From the NCBI GenBank assembly GCA_027494115.1, contig JAOSJL010000001.1:2369501-2433500 (forward strand): a stretch of DNA of 64,000 nucleotides. The letters are read 5' to 3'. Position numbers and translations under genes: made by a program. The notes under the pieces were generated by a model that saw only the letters and a program-made list of their open reading frames with translations, made no database searches and had not been told where the DNA came from. Positions 52,131 to 60,408 of the stretch are shown in pieces; the stretch's first letter is position 1, and each line of letters starts with the position of its first letter. Source of the stretch: Acidimicrobiia bacterium (GTDB lineage: Bacteria; Actinomycetota; Acidimicrobiia; IMCC26256; JAOSJL01).

Positions 52131-52942
52131 GACTCCGACAGCGTGCCATCCCCCGGGCCGCGAGCGGCGCCTCCGAGAAGTCGGGCATGCGTGAGGAACC
52201 CCGTGTGCGCCACCATGCGGTGATCAGGCCGCACCGACGTGCCCTCCACGTGCCAGTGCCGCTGCAACACCTCCACGGTGTCGGCCATGCCGAACGCCGA
52301 CTCCTCCAGGGCCTCGCGTAGACGGGTGACCTGGCCGATGGTGGGCAGATAGCTGAGGAGGATGCCCCCCGGGTGCAGGGACTGCTCGGCGTGACCGACG
52401 ACACGCCACGGCTCGGGGAGGTCCAGGAGAACCCGGTCGAGGTCGTCGACGCCTATTCCCTCGTAGCAGTCACGCACCTCGACCTCGAGAGGGAGATCCG
52501 GCCCGAGAAAGCCTTCGACGTTGCGTTGCGCCCGTTCGGCGAAGTCCTGGCGGATCTCGTAGCCGGTGACCCGGCCGGTCGGTCCCACAGCGCGGACCAG
52601 CGCGGCGGTCAGCGCGCCCGACCCCAGGCCCGACTCGAAGACACGTGCCCCCGCCGAAGACGTCGGCCAGAACGAGAATCGGACCGATGTCCTTCGGGTA
52701 GATGACCTGGGCGCCACGGGGCATCTCGAGGATGTAGTCGGACAGTGTCGGGCGGACGACCGTGTAGCGCAGGCCCTTGGCCGTGGCGACACGAACGCCT
52801 TCTGGTTGTCCGATCACGTCGTCGTGGGCGAGGGTCCCCGCGGGGAGTGGAGCGTGTGGCCCGCTTCGAGGGTGATCAGGCGCCTACGCCGCTTGGTGTC
52901 GACGAGGAGGACCTTGTCCCCTACGGCGAACGGTCCGGGCAC
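52127..52942 (-). CDS. trmI: tRNA (adenine-58-N1)-methyltransferase TrmI, two frameshifts
   Basis: TrmI methylates A58 of tRNA using SAM. The N-terminal domain reads PFAVGDKVLLVDTKRRRRLI from GTG 52942, shifts near plus-strand 52856-52859 (four C; five restore) to LSDYILEMPRGAQVIYPKDI, and shifts again at 52648-52652 (five C; four restore) into the SAM motif (FESGLGSGALTAALVRAVGP) and DRVLLDLPEPWRVVGHAEQ. The restored length is about 271 residues. It is near the proteasome genes as in mycobacteria (Rv2118c), and its stop overlaps the marP start. Confidence 0.83.
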
Positions 52943-52945
52943 GCC

Positions 52946-53236
52946 TCAGCTCTTCGGCGAGCGTGTGACGATCTCGAGACTCTCCCCCGGCTCCAGCACG
53001 GCCCGGTAGACGGTGACCGGTTTGGGTCGCATGAGCCACCGCAACACGCGGACGCCGGACGCGAGCACGCCCAGGTACATCCACGGACGCGATCCCTGCG
53101 CGCCGCGTTGGAGACCGGCGGTCGCGAGCCAGGTGATTCCCCGGGCGGCGAGAGTCGGGCTCTTGCCTGCTCCGGACTTGGGGGCGCCGGGGTTAGATGC
53201 GCCGGATTTCGACGAGCGTTTGGCGTTTCTTGCCAC
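52946..53236 (-). CDS. Small basic protein upstream of trmI
   Basis: This 96-residue protein is of unknown function. It has a Lys/Ser/Gly-rich start (ARNAKRSSKSGASNPGAPKS), a possible short membrane-associated segment (WMYLGVLASGVRVLRWLM) and the ending GESLEIVTRSPKS. It lies three bases upstream of trmI. Its first 44 bases overlap the end of the next gene, so the true start may be further in. Similar small proteins occur at this place in actinobacteria. Confidence 0.5.
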   Translation of the reverse strand: MARNAKRSSKSGASNPGAPKSGAGKSPTLAARGITWLATAGLQRGAQGSRPWMYLGVLASGVRVLRWLMRPKPVTVYRAVLEPGESLEIVTRSPKS

Positions 53237-53414
53237 GTCGCCTCCCGAGTACGAATGCGATGACGACCAGGGTGCCCACCGCCGCGACCGCCATCATGGC
53301 GAACGCCGACTGGGCGGACTCCACCGTCTCGTCGGTGCTGCCCTGGAGTTCTCCGAACTTGGCGCGGAGGTCGTCCTTGGTGATCGGCTTCGCGGGATCA
53401 GGTGCGGGAGTCAT
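53193..53414 (-). CDS. Small single-helix membrane protein (trmI neighbourhood)
   Basis: This 73-residue protein has an N-terminal KPITKDDLRAKFGELQGSTD region, one membrane helix (AFAMMAVAAVGTLVVIAFVL) and a basic end (GRRRGKKRQTLVEIRRI). This pattern is conserved near trmI in actinobacteria, without a known role. Its ATG overlaps the stop of the holin-like gene (ATGA), so they are co-translated. Confidence 0.7.
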   Translation of the reverse strand: MTPAPDPAKPITKDDLRAKFGELQGSTDETVESAQSAFAMMAVAAVGTLVVIAFVLGRRRGKKRQTLVEIRRI

Positions 53415-53786
53415 GACGGGTCCTTGCTGCGCGCCGAGTTCCTCTTGCTCTTGGATTCGGTCGCCTGCCAGGTGATCATCGCACCGACCAGCAGAACCAC
53501 GACAACGATCGCGTACGGCACCCATGACCAGTTGCCGGTGAAGGTCGTTCCGGTCTCCCCCTGGAGGACGCGCAGGGAGGGCGACCGCGAGGAACACGAC
53601 GCCGAGACCGAGGAGCAGCGATCCGACCACCCCGAGAGCGACATAGCGGCGGAGCGCCTTCAGCGGTTCGAGGGTCTCCTGGCGTAGGTAGGCCAGGATC
53701 AGCTCCCACAGCTCGCGGGCTACCTGGGCCGGTGGCTTTTCGCGCTCGGGGCGCAGGCGCAGGCCGGGCCGCTGGTCGTCAGGCAT
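53411..53786 (-). CDS. Phage-holin-family-like membrane protein, frameshifted
   Basis: The restored protein of about 124 residues starts PDDQRPGLRLRPEREKPPAQ, has an amphipathic region (ELWELILAYLRQETLEPLKA), helix 1 (VALGVVGSLLLGLGVVFLAV) and, after a frame change at about plus-strand 53575 (one extra base in a GGGAGGG-type stretch), helix 2 (YAIVVVVLLVGAMITWQAT) and a basic tail. It resembles the actinobacterial phage-holin-family (Phage_holin_3_6) proteins, which are not true phage holins. It is coupled to the next small membrane gene. Confidence 0.7.
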
Positions 53787-53901
53787 TGCTCTCCAAAGCT
53801 GGGCTCTCCGAAGCTGGTTTCGCCATCCTGGTCGATCCCCCTTGCGGCGGAATCGTCGAGTCTGGTTCCCCGAGAGCTTGTCACGCAAGGACCGGCGGCG
53901 C

Positions 53902-55302
53902 TCATGCCGGCGGGAGCGGTGCGGGGACCAGCGCCTCGGCGGGCGCCACGTCGGGGTACGCGGCGATCGCCGTGGCCACGTCACTCTGGAGTTGGTACGC
54001 CCCGGCCCGGTCGAAGCCGCCGTTGCCGAGGAAGGCGAAGGTCAGCGGGCGGCCCTGCTCGGTGTCGAGGATTCCGGTGAGGGCCGTGACGCCGTTGAGG
54101 TAGCCGGTTTTTGCGTGGAGCCGTCCTTCGAGGGGGGTGCCACGGAATCGCTCCGCCAGCGTGCCCGACTCCCCCGCCACGGCCAGACCCTCTCGGACCG
54201 CCCCGGTCTCGCTCGACCGGAGGGCGTCGATGAAGGCGTCGCACGCAACGTGGTTTTCCCGGTTCAACCCGGAACCATCCGATAGGGAGCGCCGCTCATC
54301 GATGCCGAGGTCGTCGAGGGCGGCGGCCGAGGCTTCCAGGCCGTGCGCGGTCGTGCCCTCCCCCGCATTGGCACCGAGCTCTCGCGTCAGGACCTCGGCG
54401 GTCTGGTTGTCGCTGGAGCGGATCATCGCGCCCACGAGGTCGCCCAGGGGCGCAGAGTCGACAGCCGCGAGGGACTCGGAGTCTCCGGGGGAGGCGTCGG
54501 TGCCGGTGGTCGCGTCCACCGAGACCCCACGGTCTTCGAGAAGCTGGGCCAGTTCGTCCGCCGCGTACGCCGCGGGGTCGGGAGCACCGACGTTGAGACT
54601 CCCCCACTCGACATAGCCGTCATTGACGGTGAGGGCCGACAGCGGACCGATCACACCCTGGTCGGGGTAGGTCGGATCCCATCCGTCGACCGTGCGCGCC
54701 GTGTCCTGGCGGGTGTCGTCGCCGTGGAGCGTGTCGACATGTCGGACACCGGCCGCCACCACCGCGTCGGCGAGCTCCTCCAGCGACGTGGTGGGGTCGT
54801 CGACCCGTGACGGATCCTCGGCGAGAAAGGCCCGGTAGTCGGCTGTCGACAGGACCGGGTCGCCGCCACCGACGAGCCACAGGTCGCCCACGGCGCCCGA
54901 ACCGTCCGGTGGAGCGGTGGCGTTGACGGTGGTCGTGAAGGTGTGGTCGGCGCCGAGGGCGGCCAGAAGTCCGCTTCCGGTGAGGATCTTGGTGGCGGAC
55001 GCGGGGATCAGCTCCTTGTCGTCGCCGATGGTGACACGACGGGTCCGTTCGTCATCCACGAGGACGCAGGCGTCGACATCGGCCACAGCGAGTCCGAGGC
55101 CGTACGCCAGGCGTCGGGCGCCGATGTCCTCGCGGATCAGCTCGGGAGTGCGGCGAGCCGACCACAACGGCGTCGCGAGCGTCGGGCCACCGATTGCCTC
55201 GGATGTCTCGTGCCGCGGCTGGAAGGCCCACACGCCGAGTGCCGCGGCCGTGGCCAGGAGCGCGATCACGAGAAGTCGCCGCGGCCAGTGCGACGAGGTC
55301 AT
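53902..55302 (-). CDS. dacB: D-alanyl-D-alanine carboxypeptidase/endopeptidase (PBP4, DacB)
   Basis: The 466-residue peptidase S13 protein remodels peptidoglycan outside the membrane. It starts with a signal-anchor (RLLVIALLATAAALGVWAF) and has the three penicillin-binding motifs: SATK (IPASATKILTGSGLLAAL), SSDN (MIRSSDNQTAEVLTRELG) and KTG (LHAKTGYLNGVTALTG), with a large insert between them. It overlaps the acyl-CoA synthetase gene by four bases. Loss of this enzyme would alter cross-linking; no regulation is visible. Confidence 0.92.
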   Translation of the reverse strand: MTSSHWPRRLLVIALLATAAALGVWAFQPRHETSEAIGGPTLATPLWSARRTPELIREDIGARRLAYGLGLAVADVDACVLVDDERTRRVTIGDDKELIPASATKILTGSGLLAALGADHTFTTTVNATAPPDGSGAVGDLWLVGGGDPVLSTADYRAFLAEDPSRVDDPTTSLEELADAVVAAGVRHVDTLHGDDTRQDTARTVDGWDPTYPDQGVIGPLSALTVNDGYVEWGSLNVGAPDPAAYAADELAQLLEDRGVSVDATTGTDASPGDSESLAAVDSAPLGDLVGAMIRSSDNQTAEVLTRELGANAGEGTTAHGLEASAAALDDLGIDERRSLSDGSGLNRENHVACDAFIDALRSSETGAVREGLAVAGESGTLAERFRGTPLEGRLHAKTGYLNGVTALTGILDTEQGRPLTFAFLGNGGFDRAGAYQLQSDVATAIAAYPDVAPAEALVPAPLPPA

Positions 55303-57470
55303 GCGGTCGCCCGTGCGTAGCGGTGGAGATGCTCGAGCGCGCGCACGGCGCGCTCGGCCGAGTGATGCAGGTACGTTCCCGCTTCCTTCGCCGCCACGAC
55401 CGCGGGATTGTCGGGTGCCGCGATGGCGAGCTCCGTCGCGACGAGAACCGGTTTGCCTGCGCGGCGCGACGCTTCGACGGCGGCGGTGACGAAACGGGCG
55501 TCCTGGCGTTCGTGGTAGTCGACGATGCGCTCCAGGCCCTCCCCCGGGAAGAATCGCCCCGCACGAAAGGCGCCTGCCTGGTTCGACTGGATGCCGACTC
55601 CGAGCAGGATCGCCGCGTCCACGTCGGGATCGTCGACGAGAAGGCTGAGCACCTCGGGAATCGTGTCACGCGTCTCACCGCCCGCGAGGTCGACCGGGTT
55701 CCCGCGGCTCCACCGCGGAGGCAGCCGTTCGTCGAGGGCCACCACCAGGCGCTCGGGAAGTGCCACGAGCTCCAGTGTGCTCCGGGTGAGCGCGTCGGCG
55801 GCCGCGACTCCCCAACCGCCGGCCGTGGTGAGGACCACCGTGTGGGGCCCGGTCGGAAGCGGTTGCGTCGCGAAGGTGGCCGCTGCGTCGTAGGCCTCCT
55901 CGAGCGAGCCGACGCGCGTGGCCAACGCCGCGCGGCAGATCCCGTCGAAGAGCGCGTCGTCACCCGCGAGCGAACCCGTGTGTGATACGGCCGCGGCACG
56001 CCCGCCCTCGGTCGATCCGCCCTTCAGGACGACGACCGGTTTCTCCGCGGCGGCATCGGTGAGGCCTCGAATGAGACGGCCCCCTTCGCCCACACCTTCG
56101 AGGTACAGGAAGCTCACGGCCGTGTCGTCGTCGGCCGTGAAGTAGCCGAGGTAGTCGGAGATCCCGATCACGGCGGCGTTACCGGCGGAGATGGCGCGCG
56201 AGATACCCACACCGCTGTGTCGTGCGAGGTTCGAGAATCCCGACACGAAGTTCCCGGACTGACTCGCGACTGCGATCCTTCCCGGCGGCGGGTCGGGAGC
56301 GACGATCTGTGCGCACAGCCCAACAGGCGTGGACACGAGACCCTGGCCGTTCGGGCCGGCGATCAGCATGCCCGTCTCACGCGCCACGGCTGCGAGTTCC
56401 CTTTCGAGCTCCACTCCGTCGGGACCCGCCTCGGAGTAGCCCCCTGACGCCACGAACGCGGCGCTCACTCCGCGCGCCGCGCACGCCCGCAGCAGTTCGG
56501 CGTTCGCTGCCGGAGGCGTGCAGGCGACGACGAGGTCGACACGACCTTCGGGGATCTCGGAAGGATCGCGCAACATGTCGATCCCGAGCACGGTTCCACC
56601 CTTGGCGTTGAGGCCAAACACCTCGCCCTCGTAACCGTGCGCCAGGATGTTGTGCAGCGCCACGAACCCGAACTTCCCGGGATGCGAGGATGCTCCGGCG
56701 ACGAGGATCCCCCGTGGCTCGAACAGCGGCCGGAACCGTTCCCGCACCTCTGCGTGGGTCCGGGCGACCATCGGGCGACGCTCGGGTTCGGGTGCGGCGG
56801 GCCGATCCTTCTCGCCGAGCCGCGTCTCGTCGAGTTCCACCAGCGCGTCGAGAGCCAGAAGGCCGTCGGCGGTGACGGCGAGGGGGTTCACGTCGACCGA
56901 ACGAACGTCGGGCCGGCCCATCAAGAGGTCCGAGAGCCCCACCAGCACCGCCGCGAGCTCGTCGCTGTCGACCGGCACTTCCCCCCGAAACGAGCCCAGG
57001 AGCGCGTCCTGATCGAGGTCGGCGATCAACCCGTGTGCGCCGCGCGTGTCGAGCGGTGTGGGCCGCAGAACCGCCTCGCCGGCGACTTCCGCGAGCACTC
57101 CCCCGACGCCGAGGAGGACAGCCGGGCCGAGATCGGGGTCGACGATCCCGCCAACGATGAGCTCGCGCGAGGCACGGGCCATCGGCGCGACGAGAACCTG
57201 CACGGGACCATCGTCGGGCGTTGCCGCACCCAGGAGTTCAACGGCAGCGACGGTGACAGCCTCGGCATCAGCGAGGCCCAGGCGGACGAGCCCCCGTTCG
57301 GTCTTGTGGGCCAGGCCCTCACCGCACAGCTTGGCCACGACGGGGTAGCCGAGATCGCCGGCCGCGTCGGCTGCAGCAGCTGGGGTGTCAACCAGGCGCT
57401 CCTCGGCAACGGGAACGCCGTACTCCGCGACCAGCCGTTTCGACTCGAACTCCGAGAGGGTCTGGGTCAT
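55299..57470 (-). CDS. ADP-forming acetate/acyl-CoA synthetase (single-chain)
   Basis: This enzyme family converts acyl-CoA, ADP and phosphate to the acid, CoA and ATP, or the reverse. The 723-residue protein has an ATP-grasp beta domain first (residues 1-220, GYPVVAKLCGEGLAHKTERG), then a CoA-binding Rossmann domain (residues 245-350, ILVAGASSHPGKFGFVALHN), then the alpha ligase domain (IAVASQSGNFVSGFSNLARH) with the phosphohistidine motif SHTGSLAGDD. The order beta-alpha is the permuted, fused type. It can extract ATP from acetyl-CoA made by NifJ. The stop overlaps dacB and the start follows the SRPBCC gene by 24 bases. Confidence 0.9.
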   Translation of the reverse strand: MTQTLSEFESKRLVAEYGVPVAEERLVDTPAAAADAAGDLGYPVVAKLCGEGLAHKTERGLVRLGLADAEAVTVAAVELLGAATPDDGPVQVLVAPMARASRELIVGGIVDPDLGPAVLLGVGGVLAEVAGEAVLRPTPLDTRGAHGLIADLDQDALLGSFRGEVPVDSDELAAVLVGLSDLLMGRPDVRSVDVNPLAVTADGLLALDALVELDETRLGEKDRPAAPEPERRPMVARTHAEVRERFRPLFEPRGILVAGASSHPGKFGFVALHNILAHGYEGEVFGLNAKGGTVLGIDMLRDPSEIPEGRVDLVVACTPPAANAELLRACAARGVSAAFVASGGYSEAGPDGVELERELAAVARETGMLIAGPNGQGLVSTPVGLCAQIVAPDPPPGRIAVASQSGNFVSGFSNLARHSGVGISRAISAGNAAVIGISDYLGYFTADDDTAVSFLYLEGVGEGGRLIRGLTDAAAEKPVVVLKGGSTEGGRAAAVSHTGSLAGDDALFDGICRAALATRVGSLEEAYDAAATFATQPLPTGPHTVVLTTAGGWGVAAADALTRSTLELVALPERLVVALDERLPPRWSRGNPVDLAGGETRDTIPEVLSLLVDDPDVDAAILLGVGIQSNQAGAFRAGRFFPGEGLERIVDYHERQDARFVTAAVEASRRAGKPVLVATELAIAAPDNPAVVAAKEAGTYLHHSAERAVRALEHLHRYARATA

Positions 57471-57494
57471 CGAGCCGGCCAGCCTACGTGGGGG

Positions 57495-57944
57495 TCACAC
57501 CCCTCCGGCAGCCGGCTCCCGGGCCTGCTCACGGAGACGGTCCCAGCCGATCTGCCAGATTGCCCGGAACTCCCGGTCGATCGTCTCGAGGAGTTCCTGG
57601 TCGTTCTCGAAGGCCGAGACGTCGATCTCCTCGAGACCCGTGATCCGGGTGCCGCCACCGGACTCTGAAAGGCGAACCTCCCCGCGGCCGGTGAAGATCC
57701 CGCGAAGGTCCCATGCGGCGCGCTCGTTCGGACGCGTGACCGTCATCCGGGCCTCGAGGTCGGGGCGCTCGCCCGGTAGCGGAACGGCGAACCATCCGTC
57801 TCCCAGGTCCCGGACGTCACCGAAGGTGCCGTACAGCCGCGGCCAGTCCTCCGGCGAACGCAGATAGCCGTACACCACGTCGACGGGCACCGGCACGGTC
57901 TCGTCGAAGTCGACACGCATCATCGTCGCGGTTTCTGTGGTCAT
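57495..57944 (-). CDS. SRPBCC-family (polyketide cyclase/START-like) protein
   Basis: This 149-residue single-domain START-like protein has DFDETVPVPVDVVYGYLRSP, VTRPNERAAWDLRGIFTGRG and a final helix (LLETIDREFRAIWQIGWDRL). These bind hydrophobic ligands or act as cyclases or toxin-like proteins; no specific ligand can be inferred. It lies eight bases downstream of the tetR gene on the same strand, so it is likely controlled by that repressor and may bind the same ligand. Confidence 0.82.
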   Translation of the reverse strand: MTTETATMMRVDFDETVPVPVDVVYGYLRSPEDWPRLYGTFGDVRDLGDGWFAVPLPGERPDLEARMTVTRPNERAAWDLRGIFTGRGEVRLSESGGGTRITGLEEIDVSAFENDQELLETIDREFRAIWQIGWDRLREQAREPAAGGV

Positions 57945-57952
57945 GGTTGCTC

Positions 57953-58603
57953 CTACTGGTCGGCGGTCGATCGCGAATCGCTTGCTCGCAACGCGCACCA
58001 CGCCGCTTCGGCGAAGGCCAGGACCGTGTCGACGGTGTCATCGCCGGGGCTCATGCGGCGCGAGAGCGTCGCGGCGGAGTGCATGTAGCTCGGTCCGAAG
58101 AGCACGGCGGCGAACACGGCGGGATCCAGGCGCCGGAGTTCTCCGGACGCCATGTGCGGCTGGGCCCACCGGGCGAGCTCGTCGACGAGCGCGTCGTTGG
58201 CGGGGCGCCAGCGCTCGGCCGAACCCGAGATCTCGGCCACGTTGCCGGAGGTCATGAGGAAACGGGCACCGTGGGCGTTGCGCGCCACCCACTCGTGGTG
58301 CGCGCCCACGAGGCCGCGGATGCCCGCCTCGGCCGATGTCACCGACTCCGTCACGTCGATCAGGGCCTGCTGGTAGCTCTCGAGCACCTCGGCGTACACG
58401 GCCGCGGCGACACCGGCCTTGCTCGTGAAGTGGTGGTAGAGAGATCCGACGCTCACCCCGGCGGCCTCGCAGAGCATGGCGACCGACGTGGCCTCGTAGC
58501 CGTGATCGGTGAAGACGCCGAGCGCCGCGCGTCACCCGCCCCCCTCTCCCCGTACGACGGCACCGGACGACCTGGGCGAGTCGTCACCGGTCTTGGCGTT
58601 CAC
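57953..58603 (-). CDS. TetR/AcrR-family regulator, 5' part disrupted
   Basis: The C-terminal 190 residues are a clear TetR protein (DHGYEATSVAMLCEAAGVSV; GSLYHHFTSKAGVAAAVYAE). The first helix of the HTH is partly lost: the frame upstream contains TGA near 58527 and a likely pair of indels in a G-rich stretch (58525-58545). The natural start is probably GTG 58603 (NAKTGDDSPRSSG). Whether this is sequence error or real loss cannot be settled here. The downstream SRPBCC gene is probably regulated by it. A tandem operator lies over its promoter (58620-58645). Confidence 0.75.
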
Positions 58604-58619
58604 CGGTTGCTGCTGGAAT

Positions 58620-58645
58620 AGAACATAGTTCTAGAATATGGTTCT
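58620..58645 (-). promoter_or_regulatory. Tandem 13-bp operator for the TetR gene
   Basis: AGAACATAGTTCT (58620-58632) and AGAATATGGTTCT (58633-58645) abut directly. Each is a near-perfect dyad with the half-sites AGAA(C/T) and GTTCT. The -10 box of the tetR promoter lies within this operator, so a bound repressor would block transcription. This is typical TetR autoregulation. Confidence 0.7.
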
Positions 58646-58661
58646 ATCCTAGCGACTGCAA
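58633..58661 (-). promoter_or_regulatory. Minus-strand promoter of the tetR-SRPBCC operon
   Basis: On the minus strand TTGCAG (58661-58656) and TATTCT (58638-58633) are separated by exactly 17 bases, close to the sigma-70/SigA consensus. The -10 box and start site overlap the tandem operator. The gene begins at about 58603, leaving a short leader. This is the clearest promoter in the window. Confidence 0.65.
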
Positions 58662-58673
58662 ACGTCCCACAGC

Positions 58674-60009
58674 GTGCGGTGGGGACACGTTCGCTACGAT
58701 TGGGGGATTCGCTCCCTTCGGCACCTCCTGTCCTCTGGTTTGGTCGTGGCGCTGGCCGCCACCGGCTGCAGCAGCGACGATGACAATGGCGGCGTCAACG
58801 AACCGGTGGTGATCGAGGGTGTCGAACGCCGCGGCGATCGCGGCCGGCGGCCAGAGTTCGTGCGCTGCTCGACGACGGCACGATCTCCTGTTGGGGCCGC
58901 AACGACGCAGGACAGCTCGGTAACGGCACGGAGGACGACAGTCCCCTTCCCGTCGAAGTAGAAAGCGTCTCGAACGCCACCGCCGTCGCTGTGGGCGGCT
59001 CACATGCGTGCGCAGTGGTCGAGGACGGAACCGTCCAGTGTTGGGGGAAGAACGAGGACGCGCAGCTCGGCGACGGCACAGAGGACAACAGTTCCCTACC
59101 TGTCGAGGCCGAGAGGATCTCGAACGCCACAGCGGTCACAGCCGGAACCGACCACTCGTGCGCACTGCTCGACGACGGCACGATCTCCTGTTGGGGCCGC
59201 AACGCCAGCGGGGCGCTCGGCGACGGCACAGCACGTGGAAGTACCGTGTTTGCTGAGGTGGAAGGCATCTCGAACGCTATAGCGGTGACAGCAGGGGCCG
59301 GCCACACGTGTGCGCTGTTGGACAGCGGCACAATCTCCTGTTGGGGTCGCGACGACGGCGGACAGGTCAGCACCGACTCCCCGCAACCGAAGACCGCACA
59401 CCCGTCCAGATCGAAGCCGTATCCGAAGCTCGCGGTCGCCGGAGGCCTTGTGCACTCCTGTGCACTGCTCGACGACGGATCGGTCGTGTGTTGGGGCAAC
59501 AACGGAAGCGGCCAGCTGGGCAATGGTGACCGCCTCGACAGCCCCAGGCCCGTAGCCGTTGAGGGGATCTCGAGCGCCACGGCGATCGCGTCCTCCAACG
59601 CGCATACATGTGCGCTGCTCGAAGACGACACCGTCATGTGTTGGGGCAGCAACACCGATGGTCAGCTCGGCACCGAGACCACGAATCCACACGCCCCCCT
59701 CGTCACCTACCTTGGACAGCCTCGTACCGGTCCAGGTCGAGGGGATCTCCCGCGCAACGGCGATCGCAGCCGGCCGGGAGCATTCGTGCGCACTGCTCGA
59801 CGACGGATCCGTCGCCTGTTGGGGTGACAACACTTCCGGCTAGCTCGAGAGCGACACTGACGGCCGGCACAGTGCCGTCCCGGCTTTTCTACAAGCGGGT
59901 CGTTGGCGCGACCGAAGTTCCGGCAGGAAGTGGATATCCGTTCGCGCTCGCCGACGACGGCGCTGCGACCTGTCGGGGAAGGTGGTACCGCCCGTTCGGT
60001 TCAGTCTGA
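58674..60009 (+). pseudogene. Decayed RCC1-repeat lipoprotein gene (first copy)
   Basis: A signal peptide and lipobox (LLSSGLVVALAATGC) are followed by RCC1-type blades. Seven blades with the C-x9-C pattern are recognisable (for example CALLDDGTISCWG, CAVVEDGTVQCWG, CALLDDGSVVCWG), plus an eighth that has lost its consensus (PFALADDGAATCRG). Frame changes occur near 58815, 58870 and 59715, and a TAG at 59841-59843 replaces an expected CAG (SGQL). It is a degenerate paralogue of the intact gene at 60409 and cannot make the full protein as read. It faces away from tetR and is not known to be regulated by it. Confidence 0.75.
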
Positions 60010-60046
60010 GCCTCTGGACAGAACAGACCACACAGGGGGCTGACGG

Positions 60047-60250
60047 GTGAGCGATCAGGATCTGGGGCAGAAGGGCGTCGACGTCATTCGTGGGCTGGCG
60101 ATGGGCGCGGTGCAGAAGGCCAACTCCGGGCACCCCGGCACGCCGATGGCACTCGCTCCCCAGGCGCACGTGTTGTGGACCCGCGTCATGAACCACGGCG
60201 CGTCGGATCCCGACTGGGTCGTTCGGCATGACCGTCGCGAAGGGTTGTGA
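60047..60250 (+). pseudogene. Truncated 5' copy of the transketolase gene
   Basis: The frame from GTG 60047 encodes about 65 residues (SDQDLGQKGVDVIRGLAMGA; SGHPGTPMALAPQAHVLWTR; NHGASDPDWVV) nearly identical to the first 60 residues of the full gene at 62583. Similarity extends upstream over the ribosome site (CAGACCAC...GGGTGAGCGA) and ends abruptly near 60232. It is a remnant of a segmental duplication with the preceding RCC1 gene. The first part could be translated but lacks all catalytic domains. Confidence 0.85.
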
Positions 60251-60408
60251 TCAGCCGACCCGAGCGCCAACGGCCACTCGGCAGCCGCACTCGATGACCG
60301 AATCTCACGCTTCGTACATGTCTGAGGGGAGATCGGTAGGATCGAACCGTTCCTACTTGTTCCAGGCGTGCCGGGTTCCAGGCGGTTCCGTAAGCCGATA
60401 GGGGTCGA

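Noticed and set aside
53411..53786. Prophage remnant (holin)
   Set aside because: The family is a common chromosomal actinobacterial membrane protein; no other phage genes are nearby.
53720..53905. 61-codon minus-strand frame between dacB and the holin-like gene
   Set aside because: No similarity, and it overlaps the holin-like start; likely spacer.
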